This document shows, in pieces, positions 7,822 through 17,600 of a stretch of DNA of 64,000 nucleotides. The DNA lies in contig NZ_JADOTZ010000001.1 of NCBI RefSeq assembly GCF_015751895.1, positions 1,178,001 through 1,242,000 on the forward strand, in the 5' to 3' direction. How positions within the stretch are numbered: position 1 is the stretch's first letter; each line of letters begins with the position of its first letter. The notes beneath the pieces are model-generated. The model did not search any database. It was given only the letters and a program-made list of their open reading frames with translations, and was not told the origin of the DNA. Source of the stretch: Zhihengliuella flava (GTDB taxonomy: Bacteria; Actinomycetota; Actinomycetes; Actinomycetales; Micrococcaceae). Both the position numbers and the translations under genes were made by a program.

Positions 7822-8988
7822 ATGACGCAGACCCGCGTTCTTCGCATCGCCATGAACGGCATTACCGGCCGTATGGGCTACCGCCAGCACCTGCTGCGCT
7901 CCATCCTCCCGATCCGCGATCAGGGCGGCATCACCCTGGCCGACGGCTCCAAGGTCACCGTTGAACCCATCCTGATCGGCCGCAATGAAGCCAAGATCGC
8001 GGAGCTGGCCGCCCTGCACAACGTGGAGCACTACACCACGGACCTCGAGGGCGCGATCAACGATCCGTCGATCGACATCGTCTTCGACGCCTCGATGACC
8101 TCCCTGCGCTACAACACGCTGTCCAAGGCCATCGCCAACGGCAAGCACGTCTTCACCGAGAAGCCGACCGCCGAGACCTTGGAAGAGGCCGTGGATCTGG
8201 CCCGCCAGGCCAAGTCGGCGGGCATCACGGCCGGCGTCGTTCACGACAAGCTGTACCTGCCGGGCCTCGTCAAGCTCCGCCGCCTCGTGGACGAAGGCTT
8301 CTTCGGCCGCATCCTCTCGATGCGCGGCGAGTTCGGCTACTGGGTCTTCGAGGGCGAGATCCAGGAAGCCCAGCGCCCGTCCTGGAACTACCGCCTAGCC
8401 GACGGCGGCTCCATGACCACGGACATGTACTGCCACTGGAACTACGTCATGGAGGGCATCGTCGGCAAGGTCAAGTCCGTCAACTCCAAGACAGCCACGC
8501 ACATCCCGCAGCGTTGGGACGAGAACGGCGAAGCGTACGAGGCCACCGCGGATGACGCCGCCTACGGAATCTTCGAGCTCGAAACGCCGGGCGGGGACGA
8601 CGTCGTCGCTCAGATCAACTCCTCGTGGGCCGTGCGCGTCTACCGCGACGAACTGGTGGAATTCCAGATCGACGGCACGCACGGTTCCGCCGTCGCAGGC
8701 CTCAACAAGTGCGTCGCGCAGCAGCGCGCCCACACCCCGAAGCCGGTCTGGAACCCGGACCTTCCGGTCACCGAGTCCTTCCGCGACCAGTGGCTCGAGG
8801 TCCCCGCGAACGCCGAACTGGACAACGGCTTCAAGCTGCAGTGGGAAGAGTTCCTCGCCGACGTCGTCGCCGGGCGAGAGCACCGCTTCGGCCTGCTCTC
8901 CGCCGCCCGCGGCGTGCAGCTGGCCGAGCTGGGCCTGCGCTCGGCCGAGGAGCGCCGCACCATCGACATCCCGGAGATTGAGCTGTGA
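7822..8988 (+). CDS. Gfo/Idh/MocA family oxidoreductase
   Basis: A 388-residue NAD(P)-dependent oxidoreductase. ATG 7822 follows AGGAG (7811-7815) and is preferred over an upstream in-frame ATG at 7738, which lies in the operator. The N-terminal Rossmann motif is an unusual GITGRMGYRQH; the family's catalytic Lys is in FTEKPTAETLEEA at about residues 110-122. The C-terminal half is the alpha/beta substrate domain (GGSMTTDMYCHWNYV). It is the first gene of an operon with the DUF993 and TIM-barrel genes, each overlapping the next by 4 bases. Oxidation of a sugar or glycoside hydroxyl to a ketone is the expected chemistry. The substrate is unknown. Confidence 0.9.
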   Translation: MTQTRVLRIAMNGITGRMGYRQHLLRSILPIRDQGGITLADGSKVTVEPILIGRNEAKIAELAALHNVEHYTTDLEGAINDPSIDIVFDASMTSLRYNTLSKAIANGKHVFTEKPTAETLEEAVDLARQAKSAGITAGVVHDKLYLPGLVKLRRLVDEGFFGRILSMRGEFGYWVFEGEIQEAQRPSWNYRLADGGSMTTDMYCHWNYVMEGIVGKVKSVNSKTATHIPQRWDENGEAYEATADDAAYGIFELETPGGDDVVAQINSSWAVRVYRDELVEFQIDGTHGSAVAGLNKCVAQQRAHTPKPVWNPDLPVTESFRDQWLEVPANAELDNGFKLQWEEFLADVVAGREHRFGLLSAARGVQLAELGLRSAEERRTIDIPEIEL

Positions 8989-10259
8989 GCGGCGCGACGA
9001 ACACCATGACCCTGCCCACGCTCGCCCTGCCGTCCCCGTACGGCACGGTCAGCGAGTACACCATGACCGGCCCGGGCGAGTTCACGCGCCCGGGGGCGCC
9101 GATCGCCTCTCGCAAGGTCTACGCCGCCGCCCACGTGGTGCCGCAGATGACCGCGGACAACACCCCGGGCGCGCCCGCTGAGCTGGATTGGGATGCCACG
9201 CTGGCCTACCGCCACGAGCTGTGGTCCTACGGCTTGGGCGTCGCGGACGCGATGGATACCGCCCAGCGCGGCATGGGCCTGGACTATGCCGCCACGTGTG
9301 AGCTGATCCGCCGCTCCGCCGCGGAGGCGGCCGACGTCGTCGCCTCCGGGCGCTACCCGGCCCTCGCCGGCCGGACCGTGCGGGACCTCGTGGCCTGCGG
9401 CGCGGGCACCGATCAGGTGGACCCCGCCACGGTGGAGCCGGGCGCCGACGGCCTCGCCACCGTGACGGCGGCGTATCTGGAGATGCTCGACGTCGTCGAG
9501 TCCTCTGGCGCGAAGGCGATCGTCATGTGCTCGCGCGCCCTGGCCAAGGTGGCCACCAGCGCCGAGGACTACTTGGACGTGTACGCGAAGGTCTTCGAGC
9601 GGGCGTCCCAGCCCGTGATCGTGCACTGGCTCGGGACGATGTTTGACCCGGCGCTGGCCGGGTACTGGGGAAGCGAGGACATCCCCACGGCGACGGCGAC
9701 GTTCAACCGGCTGCTGGCGCAGCACGCGGACAAGATCGACGGCGTGAAAGTCTCCCTGCTGGACGCGGAGCACGAGAAGCAGCTGCGCGCCCGCCTGCCC
9801 GAGGGCGTGCGCCTCTACACCGGCGATGATTTCAACTACCCGGAGCTGATCGACGGCGACGGCGAGCTGTACTCGGACGCCCTGCTCGGCATTTTCGCCG
9901 CCATCTACCCGGCGGCCTCCACGGCCCTGCAGGCGTACGACGCCGGCGACGCGGCGCGCGGCCGCGCCATCCTGGATTCCACGCGGGAACTGGGCAAGCA
10001 CATCTTCGCTGCGCCGACGTTCTACTACAAGACGGGCATCGCGTTTCTGTCCTGGCTCAATGGGCATCAGGACGGATTCCAGATGGTCGGCGGCCTGCAC
10101 TCGGGCCGCTCGATCGCGCACCTGGCGCACACCTTCGTCCTCGCCGACAAGGCGGGCCTCCTGCTCAAGCCCGAGCTCGCGGCCGAGCGCATGCGGGAGT
10201 TGCTGGCCGTTTACGGGATCCCTCAGGACGGCTCCGCGCCCCCGGAGGCCCACGCATGA
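8985..10259 (+). CDS. DUF993 family protein (dihydrodipicolinate-synthase-like)
   Basis: A 424-residue protein of the DUF993 family, related to the DHDPS/N-acetylneuraminate-lyase class-I aldolase barrels. It starts at GTG 8985, overlapping the previous stop (GTGA), so it is translationally coupled. Recognisable blocks are ELWSYGLGVADAMDTAQRG, an IVHWLGTMFDPALAGYWG segment and GDDFNYPELIDGDGELYSDA. A plausible Schiff-base Lys is in FYYKTGIAFLSWLNGHQ at about residue 347. The family has no assigned reaction that I know of. Position after an oxidoreductase and before a TIM-barrel isomerase suggests aldol or retro-aldol cleavage of a keto sugar (inference). Confidence 0.88.
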   Translation: MSGATNTMTLPTLALPSPYGTVSEYTMTGPGEFTRPGAPIASRKVYAAAHVVPQMTADNTPGAPAELDWDATLAYRHELWSYGLGVADAMDTAQRGMGLDYAATCELIRRSAAEAADVVASGRYPALAGRTVRDLVACGAGTDQVDPATVEPGADGLATVTAAYLEMLDVVESSGAKAIVMCSRALAKVATSAEDYLDVYAKVFERASQPVIVHWLGTMFDPALAGYWGSEDIPTATATFNRLLAQHADKIDGVKVSLLDAEHEKQLRARLPEGVRLYTGDDFNYPELIDGDGELYSDALLGIFAAIYPAASTALQAYDAGDAARGRAILDSTRELGKHIFAAPTFYYKTGIAFLSWLNGHQDGFQMVGGLHSGRSIAHLAHTFVLADKAGLLLKPELAAERMRELLAVYGIPQDGSAPPEAHA

Positions 10260-11137
10260 GCGCCGCAGACTACCCGCTGGCGCTCAATACGGGCACGACG
10301 CCGACTCTGGATTTGCGAACGGCGTGCGAGGCCACGGCAGCGGCAGGATTGACGCACATTGGGCCGTGGCGTCACCTTCTGGACGGCGCCGGCGGCGCGG
10401 ACGCGGCGGCGAAGATCATCGCCGAGTCCGGCCTGAAGGCCTCCACGCTCTGCCGTGGCGGCTTCCTCACGGCGGCCGAGCCCTCGGCGCAGGCCGCGGC
10501 GCTCGAATCCAACCGGGCCGCCATCGTCGAGGCCGCCACCCTCGGCACAGACAGCCTCATCATGGTGGTCGGTGGCCTGCCGGCCGCGGCCCACGTGCTG
10601 GGTGGCGATGGTGATCGCACGGACAAGGACATCGCCGCCGCCCGTCACCGCGTCGCGGACCGGCTCGCCGAGCTGGTCCCGTTCGCTCAGGAACACGGGG
10701 TCAAGCTGGTCCTCGAGCCGCTGCACCCGATGTACGCGGTGGACCGGGCCGTGCTATCGACGCTCGGCCAAGCGCTCGACCTTGCCGCGCCGCACCCCAC
10801 CGATGCGGTCGCCGTCGTCGTCGATACCTTCCACGTGTTCTGGGACCCCGCGGTCCTCGAACAGATCGCCCGCGCCGGACGCGAAGGCCGGATCGCCAGC
10901 TACCAAGTGTGCGATTTCAATCTGCCGATCGCTCAGGATGCCCTCAAGTCACGCGGCATGATGGGTGACGGTTATGTGGACTTCGCCTCGTTGTCGGCCG
11001 CGGTCGCCCAGGCCGGCTACACAGGCCCGGTGGAGGTTGAAATCTTCAATGAGGAGATCAACGCTCAGGACGCGGCGCTCACGCTTGAGACGATGAAGCA
11101 GCGCTACACGGACCTGGTACTCCCGCATCTGGCCTAA
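10256..11137 (+). CDS. Sugar phosphate isomerase/epimerase family TIM-barrel protein
   Basis: A 293-residue xylose-isomerase-like barrel. ATG 10256 overlaps the DUF993 stop by 4 bases. Likely metal ligands are the Glu in LVLEPLHPMYA, Asp and His in VVVDTFHVFWDP, and the Glu in VEVEIFNEEIN. It completes the three-gene unit oxidoreductase - DUF993 - isomerase. A strong hairpin with a T-rich tail follows the stop (11148-11187), so the transcript probably ends or is attenuated here before the next gene. The two other TIM barrels of this general type at 2367 and 40424 are only distantly alike. Confidence 0.9.
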   Translation: MSAADYPLALNTGTTPTLDLRTACEATAAAGLTHIGPWRHLLDGAGGADAAAKIIAESGLKASTLCRGGFLTAAEPSAQAAALESNRAAIVEAATLGTDSLIMVVGGLPAAAHVLGGDGDRTDKDIAAARHRVADRLAELVPFAQEHGVKLVLEPLHPMYAVDRAVLSTLGQALDLAAPHPTDAVAVVVDTFHVFWDPAVLEQIARAGREGRIASYQVCDFNLPIAQDALKSRGMMGDGYVDFASLSAAVAQAGYTGPVEVEIFNEEINAQDAALTLETMKQRYTDLVLPHLA

Positions 11138-11147
11138 GTGGCACACC

Positions 11148-11187
11148 GGTCCGGCGAGCGCTGCCACGCTCGCCGGACCTTTCCCTT
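11148..11187 (+). terminator. Rho-independent terminator or attenuator
   Basis: GGTCCGGCGAGCG (11148-11160) pairs perfectly with the copy at 11167-11179 over a 6-nt loop, then TTTCCCTT. It separates the 7822-11137 unit from the gene at 11223, which starts 35 bp later with a strong ribosome site. Confidence 0.8.
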
Positions 11188-11222
11188 TGACCGGCACCCG
11201 AACTTCGACTGAAGGAGATCTG

Positions 11223-13334
11223 ATGTCCGCACGTGACGGCGTCGTCCTCATCGGCCTCAACGGCTTTGGCCGCCAGCACCTGATCAACATCGAGCGGCTG
11301 GTCGCCGCGGGCAAAATGGAGCTGCTCGCCGGCGTCGATTTTTCCGATCCCGGCCCCGACGTGCGCGGCGCGCAGACCCCCGTCTTCTCCTCGCTCGCGG
11401 AGGTCGCCGCGGCCGGCATCCGCCCGGACATCGTGATCGTCTCCACCCCCATCAGCACGCACCACCCGATCGCCCTCGAGGCGCTCGAGCTCGGCGCGGA
11501 CCTGTACTTGGAGAAGCCGCCCACCGCCACGCTGGCCCAATACCACGAGCTCTTGGCCGCCGCAGAGGCCGCCGGCGCGCGGGTGCAGGTGGGCTTCCAG
11601 TCCATTGGCTCCCACGCCCTGCCCCATATCGCCGACCTGCTCTCCCCGACCGACGGCAGCGGCCCCCTCGGCACCCTCCGCGCCGTCGGCGCCTCCGGCA
11701 CGTGGGTGCGCACGCGCGGGTACTACCAGCGAGCCCCGTGGGCCGGGCACCGGGTCTTGAACGGGGTCGAGGTGGTCGACGGCGTCGCCACCAATCCGCT
11801 CGCTCACGCCGTGCAAACGGCCCTGCACATCGGCGGCGCGACCGGCAGCGAGGACGTGGTGCGCCTCGACACCGAGCTGCACCACGCGCACCCCATCGAG
11901 GCGGATGACACCACCACCCTCTCCATCGGCACCGCGGCCGGCCTCGACATCACGTGTGCGCTCACCGTCTGCGCGGGCGAATCCGCGGACCCGTGGATCA
12001 CCATCTACGGCACCGAGGGTCAAGCGGTGTTCTACTACACGCGGGACGAGCTGGTCATCACCCCGAACGCCGACTCCCCGTCCGCCGGTGCGGGCGAACA
12101 GCGGCAGTCCTTCGGCCGCACCAACCTGCTGGAGAACCTCATCGACGTGCGCGCCGGCGCCGCGACCGAGCTGTTGTCCCCGCTGTCCTCCGCTGGCGGA
12201 TTCATGCGCGTGCTGGAGGCGATCCGGACCGCCGATGACCCGGCGCAGATCCCGCGCGAGCACGTCTTCTGGGAGGGCGAGGGCGATGACGAACACCCCG
12301 TCATTCCGCACATCGAGGATCTCATCGACCGCGCCGTGAAGGGCGGAACGACGTTCTCCTCGCTGCGCGCCCCGTGGGCGAAGCGCCCCGAGACCTCGGG
12401 AGAACTCACGGTATGCGGCACGGCCCGGCCCGTGACCGTCGCCGAGTTGCGCACCGGCGCCGACATCTCCCCGACCAACGGGCCGCGCCCCTTCCTCGAC
12501 CAGGTGCGCACGCTCTCCGGCGTGGTGCTGACCGATCAGCAGCCGTTGGATCACCCGTGGCACCTCGGGGTCTCCGTGGCCGTGCAGGACGTGGACGGCA
12601 TCAACTTCTGGGGCGGGCGCACGTACACGCGGGACGCCGGACGCTACGTGTGGCGCGCCGATCACGGCCGGATCGTCACCACCTCCCAGTCCGTTGTCAC
12701 GGACGCGCACGACGACGGCACCTCGGGTCAGCGCTGGCGGGCCGCTCTGGACTGGGTGGGCCCGGACGGCTCCGTGGCCCTGCAGGAGCGGCGCCAAGTG
12801 AGCACCCGGCACCGCGGCGACGGATGGGAGCTGGATATCGAGTTCGAGCTGAGCCCGGCCGGCGAGTCCGACGTGGTCCTCGGCAGCCCCGGTTCCAACG
12901 GGCGCGCCGGCGGCGGATACGGCGGCTACTTCTGGCGCCTGCCAGAACTGAAGAACGCCCGGGTGTTTACCGCGGAGGCCGAGGGCGAGGACGCCGTGCA
13001 CGGCACCGTGTCCGAATGGCTGGCCGTCACCGCGGACTTTAGTTCCACGGCTGGGCACCCGCTCACCGGCACCACTGCGGAACCGGCCACCGGGTCGGGC
13101 CGCGGACCGTCGACGCTCATCTTCATCAGCGCGGACGACGACCCCTGGTTCGTCCGGCAATCCGGCTACCCGGGCATTGGCGCCTCCCTCGCGTGGGATG
13201 CCCCGGTGACGGCTAGCGCGGAGGCGCCCGTCCGCCGTCGGATCCGGACGTTGATTCTCGACGGGGTGCTGCCGCCCGCGGAAATCGCCGAGCGCGTCGC
13301 CGCGCTCAGCGGTGCCCCCGTCTCCACGCACTAG
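11223..13334 (+). CDS. Gfo/Idh/MocA oxidoreductase fused to a PmoA-like (DUF6807) domain
   Basis: A 703-residue two-domain protein. ATG 11223 follows AAGGAG with ideal spacing. Residues 1 to about 380 are a complete Gfo/Idh/MocA oxidoreductase: Rossmann start VVLIGLNGFGRQHL, catalytic LYLEKPPTATLAQY. Residues about 400-700 match the PmoA-like family, with GPRPFLDQVRTLSGVVLTD, the block DHPWHLGVSVAVQDVDGINF and a C-terminal DDDPWFVRQSGYPGIGASLAW. Despite the PmoA name this domain is not methane mono-oxygenase, and its conserved DHPWH motif suggests a metal or sugar site. No linker break or frameshift is visible, so the fusion is real. It precedes the M24-like gene by 23 bp. Substrate unknown. 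Confidence 0.88.
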   Translation: MSARDGVVLIGLNGFGRQHLINIERLVAAGKMELLAGVDFSDPGPDVRGAQTPVFSSLAEVAAAGIRPDIVIVSTPISTHHPIALEALELGADLYLEKPPTATLAQYHELLAAAEAAGARVQVGFQSIGSHALPHIADLLSPTDGSGPLGTLRAVGASGTWVRTRGYYQRAPWAGHRVLNGVEVVDGVATNPLAHAVQTALHIGGATGSEDVVRLDTELHHAHPIEADDTTTLSIGTAAGLDITCALTVCAGESADPWITIYGTEGQAVFYYTRDELVITPNADSPSAGAGEQRQSFGRTNLLENLIDVRAGAATELLSPLSSAGGFMRVLEAIRTADDPAQIPREHVFWEGEGDDEHPVIPHIEDLIDRAVKGGTTFSSLRAPWAKRPETSGELTVCGTARPVTVAELRTGADISPTNGPRPFLDQVRTLSGVVLTDQQPLDHPWHLGVSVAVQDVDGINFWGGRTYTRDAGRYVWRADHGRIVTTSQSVVTDAHDDGTSGQRWRAALDWVGPDGSVALQERRQVSTRHRGDGWELDIEFELSPAGESDVVLGSPGSNGRAGGGYGGYFWRLPELKNARVFTAEAEGEDAVHGTVSEWLAVTADFSSTAGHPLTGTTAEPATGSGRGPSTLIFISADDDPWFVRQSGYPGIGASLAWDAPVTASAEAPVRRRIRTLILDGVLPPAEIAERVAALSGAPVSTH

Positions 13335-13357
13335 CGCGATCCCACCGAGAGGAAGCT

Positions 13358-14494
13358 ATGCACCCCACTACTGCCGCCACGGCCACCGCGGACGCGCTCA
13401 TTACGGAGCAGGCCACCAAACATCAGCGGCTCGTCGCGCTCTTAGAGGAACGCGGTGCGGACTCGCTCCTGCTGACCTCCGCCGGGGCGCTGTCCTGGTA
13501 CCTGGGCGGCGCGCGCGTCCACGTGTCCCTCGCCGGCGGCCCGATTGCGGCCGTTCTGGTGCACCGGGGCGGCGCCGAGCTCGGGCTGTTCACGAACGAG
13601 GCGGCGAGGTTGCGCGCCGAGGAGCTCGGCGGCAGCGAGGGCGTCACCGTCCACGAAGTGCCGTGGCACGGGAATCTGCACGACGTCGCCGCTTGGTATC
13701 CGGAGGCGTCCGCGTGGTCCATCCTCGGCGAGGAGGAGGTGGCCGCCGGGTTGCGGGCGGCGCGGGCCAGCCTGTTGCCGGCCGAGCTTCAGCGCTACCG
13801 CACGCTATGCCGCGATGCGGCCGCGGCGCTGACGGACGTGCTGACCGCGGCCACCGGCGAGATGACCGAACGGCAGGTCGCCGCCGAGCTGGCCCGCGCC
13901 GTGGTGACCTTCGGGGCGGACCCCGTGGTGGTTCTGGTCTCCGGCGACTCGCGGGCCCAGCACCGGCATCCGCTGCCCACCGACGCACCACTGGGCCGCC
14001 GCGCCATGGCCGTGGTGTGCGCACGGAAGTACGGCCTCATTGCCAATGTCACCCGATGGGTCACCTTCGGTGAGTTGCTCGACGGAGAAGAGGAGCTGGA
14101 CCGCCGCATCCTCGAGGTCGAGGCCGAAATCTTGGGCCAGCTGCGTCCCGGGGCGGCGATGGATGAGCTACTTCCGGTCATTCAGGAGGCCTACCCCCGG
14201 CACGGTTTCGCCGAGGACGAGTGGACAAAGCATCACCAGGGCGGCGCCGCCGGGTACAACGGGCGCGACCCGCGGCTGGCCCCCGGCGTGGCGGACACGC
14301 TGGTGACCGGCCAGGCGTTCGCGTGGAACCCCACCGCGGCGGACCCGCTGACCGGGCTGGTGGCCAAGGTGGAGGACACCATCCTGCTCACCGAGCGCGA
14401 GGGAGCGCCCGTGCTTGAGGTGCTCAGCGTCGACGAGCGCTGGCCGAGCGTCGAGGTGGCTGGCCGGCAGCGCCCGGCTGTGTTGCGGCGCTAA
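13358..14494 (+). CDS. M24 (creatinase/prolidase-fold) family protein, probably not a peptidase
   Basis: A 378-residue protein with an N-terminal creatinase-like domain (residues about 15-145) and a pita-bread M24 domain after it. ATG 13358 follows GAGGAAG. Three of the five usual metal ligands look replaced. The first Asp position reads VVCARKYG, the second reads IANVTRW where SDxTRT is expected, and the Glu of the EPG motif reads AWNPT. The His region (KHHQGG) and the last Glu (VEDTILLT) remain. It may bind a ligand or one metal and act on a non-peptide substrate. It is co-directional with the oxidoreductase-PmoA fusion 23 bp upstream, so a role in the same sugar pathway is likely. Confidence 0.85.
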   Translation: MHPTTAATATADALITEQATKHQRLVALLEERGADSLLLTSAGALSWYLGGARVHVSLAGGPIAAVLVHRGGAELGLFTNEAARLRAEELGGSEGVTVHEVPWHGNLHDVAAWYPEASAWSILGEEEVAAGLRAARASLLPAELQRYRTLCRDAAAALTDVLTAATGEMTERQVAAELARAVVTFGADPVVVLVSGDSRAQHRHPLPTDAPLGRRAMAVVCARKYGLIANVTRWVTFGELLDGEEELDRRILEVEAEILGQLRPGAAMDELLPVIQEAYPRHGFAEDEWTKHHQGGAAGYNGRDPRLAPGVADTLVTGQAFAWNPTAADPLTGLVAKVEDTILLTEREGAPVLEVLSVDERWPSVEVAGRQRPAVLRR

Positions 14495-14495
14495 C

Positions 14496-14604
14496 GTACC
14501 GGCCAGCCCACTCTCCCGGCGGCGGGGCCGAGCCGCATCCCGCTGACAACGGGTTTTGCGAACTCGGACCGCACCGGGCAGGCCGAAAGTGGGCTGGCCG
14601 GTAC
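14496..14604. repeat. 109-bp repeat with 17-bp inverted ends, copy 1
   Basis: The element begins GTACCGGCCAGCCCACT and ends with its exact inverted copy AGTGGGCTGGCCGGTAC. A second copy at 20331-20439 differs at only two of 109 bases and lies in the same orientation. It starts one base after the stop codon of the M24-like gene and carries no coding frame. No target-site duplication is visible. It resembles a MITE or REP-type element. Confidence 0.85.
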
Positions 14605-14611
14605 ACCACGT

Positions 14612-14643
14612 GTGAGGGCCCGGCCACGTGGCCGGACCCTCAC
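14612..14643. terminator. Palindromic hairpin downstream of the lyase gene
   Basis: GTGAGGGCCCGGCCAC is followed directly by its near-perfect inverted copy (one mismatch). It lies 15 bp after the lyase stop on the minus strand, between convergent genes. No T-run follows. Confidence 0.6.
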
Positions 14644-14658
14644 GCGTTCCGGGCTCCG

Positions 14659-17600
14659 CTAGCGGATGGTCACCTCCCGCTGCTCAGAGGCCGTCTGCCC
14701 GTGCTGATTCTCGGCGATGACCTGCACCGTGTGGCGGCCGGCGGTCGCCTGGTCCCACTGCAGTTTCACCTCCTGCTCGCGCCCGGTCTCGTCCACCACT
14801 GCGGCGGAGGCCACCGTGTCGCCGTCCACCACAAGGTGGAAGGTGTGGGCGTTGTTCTCTCCCTCGGCGATGCTCGCCTCCACGCGCAGCTTGTCCACCT
14901 CCGCATCATCGATCGCGAAACTCACCGCGCCAGGAACGTCCGCTGCCGGCCCGGGCACGCGCTCGGGCGCCGGCGCCTCGGCCGTATACGCCAGCGACGG
15001 GGCGTCCGGGGCGCTCATGCCCTCGCCGATGAAGTACGAGGTGTGTGGCGGCTGGTTGTAACCGGTATTCTGCCACGCCACCGCTAGGCGGTACTGCGAG
15101 TCAGACATCAGCGTGTAGAAACGCTCCTCAGTCGGGATGACGGTCGTCGCAATCCGCAGTGCCGAAGAATCCTCGGTGCGGGTGACGATTTCCTCGCGCC
15201 AATCCCCCATGAGGTCAGCCTGCAGGGAGAAGTTGCCCTTCGTGCCGTTGTTGCTCAGGGTGCCCTCCGCACGGTAGAGCTCCTCGGCGGACTCGGTCTC
15301 CCAGTTCCACTTAGAGATGGTCGGCACGCCCGCCCCCTGGTCAGCGTCGTACTCATGATCGCCGATCTCACGTAGGAGGTCCCCATCCCAGAAGGTCAGG
15401 AAATTCGCCGCCGGAATGTTCTCCGCAATCAGCTCGCCGGAGGCGGACGTCAACTGGCCCACGGGCGAGTTCCACGCCGCGTCTCCGCCGACGGCCCAGC
15501 CCTCCGCGCCGTCGTAGCGGGGGTCGATGTCCCCCATCGCCGCACGTCCGGTATCCACCTCGGCGGGGATGTCCCACAGGATCTCGCCCGTGGCCGCGTC
15601 GCGCAGGGTGGCCCCGCGCTGGCCGGAAGCGCCGATGTCCTCGTGAGCGGAGAAGACCTCCAGCCCCGGGCGGCTCGGGTCGAAATCGGAGACGTGCTGA
15701 GCGTCACCGTGGCCGAGCCCGGTGTTGTAGGCCACCGTGCCGTCGTCGTCCAACGTCAGGGAGCCATAGACGATTTCGTCCTTCTGGTCCCCATCCACGT
15801 CGTTGATGGACAGCGAGTGGTTGCCCTGACCGGCGAACTCCTTCCCGTCCACGTCCGAGTCAAACACCCAACGCTGGCTCAGCTGCTCGCCATCAAAGTC
15901 GAAGGCGGCCACCACGGTGCGGGTGTAGTAACCGCGGGCGAACAACGCGCTCGGCGTCTCCCCGTTGAGGTAGGCGGTGCCAGCCAGGAACCGGTCCACC
16001 CGGTTGCCGTAGCCGTCGCCCCATGAACCCACGTCACCGCGAGCCGGCACGTAGTCGATCGTGTCGATCGCGGCACCCGTGGCGCCGTCGAAGACCGTCA
16101 AGTACTCGGGGCCGGTCAGCACGCGCCCCGCGGAGTTGCGGTAGTCGGCGCGGGCCTCCCCGATTACCGTGCCCTCACCGTCCACCGTTCCATCGGCAGT
16201 CTTCATCATCACCTCGGCGCGGGAATCGCCGTCGTAATCGAACACCTGGAACTGCGTGTAGTGGGCACCGGCACGGATGTTGTGGCCGAGGTCAATCCGC
16301 CACAGCTGAGTGCCATCGAGCTCGTAGGCGTCCAGATAAACATTGCCGGTGTAGCCCTCGCGGGAGTTGTCCTGCGAGTTGGTCGGATCCCACTTGACGA
16401 TGTATTCGTACGCGCCGTCCCCGTCCACGTCGCCGACCGAGACGTCGTTGGCGCGGTAGGAGTACGGCTGCCCGTCCTTGGAGTAGGCGTCTTCCGGTGT
16501 GTTCAGGTCGATGTCCAGCGTCTGCGCTTGCTGGACCCCGAACTCGACGCTGGCCCAGTGCTCGATCTCGCCAGCCGCGGCCGGCCGGCCCTTGCCGCGG
16601 CCCTTGCCGCCGGGCTGCTCGGCGGGTGCGACGGCGGTGCTCAGCCGGTAGGTCGACGCGGCCGTTCCGTTCTCGTCGACCCAGTTGGTGCTCGCAGTGA
16701 TCGGCTCGTCGGTGACGCGCTCGCCATCGCGGTACACGTGGAACGCGGTCTCTTGGTCATCGCTGCCGAGGAGCCGCCATCCGAGGAACACACCGTCGCC
16801 CGTGTCGACGGCCACCGGGGATCGATCCAAGCGTTCCGCCTGGCGCTCCAGCTGCGTGACGGCCTCGGAGACGGCGGGCTCGGACGGCTCGGACGCACCG
16901 CCAGCGTTCACCGCGGCCACCGTGTAGGTGTATTCGACGGTCGTCAGGACGTCGGTATCGGTGTAGCTGGCGGTGTCCGCGCGGCCCACGAGCGCGGGTT
17001 CGCCACCCGGTTCGGCGCGATAGACGTGATAGAAGAGCGCCTCCTCCGAGCCGTCCCACGTCAGCTCCACGGAGTTCTTGCCGATCTCGCCAACACGGAG
17101 TTGGGTCGGGACGGGGGCGGTGGGCACGGACTCGTCGATGGTCACCACGTCCACCGCGTTGGAGGCGACCGATTCCGCGCCGGCCGCGCTGACGGCCACC
17201 ACGGTGTAGGTGTACTCGACGCCGACGTCCGCGGTGGTATCCGCGAACTCGGTCGCTTCCGTTTCCGTCAGTTGTTCTGGCTCGGCGGCGCCTTGGGCCT
17301 GCCGGTAGACCCGATAGGCCGCAGCGTCTTGGGTCCCCTGCCAGGTCAGCGGCACGCTCACGCTGGAGCCGTCGATGACGACCTCCCCGGCGGTCAGGCC
17401 CGCCGGCGTGTACATCAGCGGCGTGATCTCCAGACCGTTGAGCCACCCGGAGGCCTCCACGGTGAGCTGGCCGTCCTCGACGATCACGGGCTGCAAGACC
17501 TTACTGGTGGTGGTGCCACGGCCGGCGTTCGAGGTCCCGAAGTCCTGGCCCTCGAGGCTGACGCCCAGACGCGCCGTACCGATCATGTCGCCCCACGTCA

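Noticed and set aside
11079-13331. Open frame of 750 codons on the minus strand
   Set aside because: It mirrors the oxidoreductase-PmoA fusion and has low-complexity composition without motifs.
11223-13334. Methane/ammonia monooxygenase subunit, from the PmoA-like match
   Set aside because: The domain is soluble, follows a sugar dehydrogenase and has no membrane helices or Cu-membrane-oxidase partners nearby; only the family name is shared.
14496-14604. tRNA or structured RNA gene in the 109-bp repeat
   Set aside because: No cloverleaf can be folded: the long inverted ends take up the arms and there is no T-loop consensus or acceptor end.
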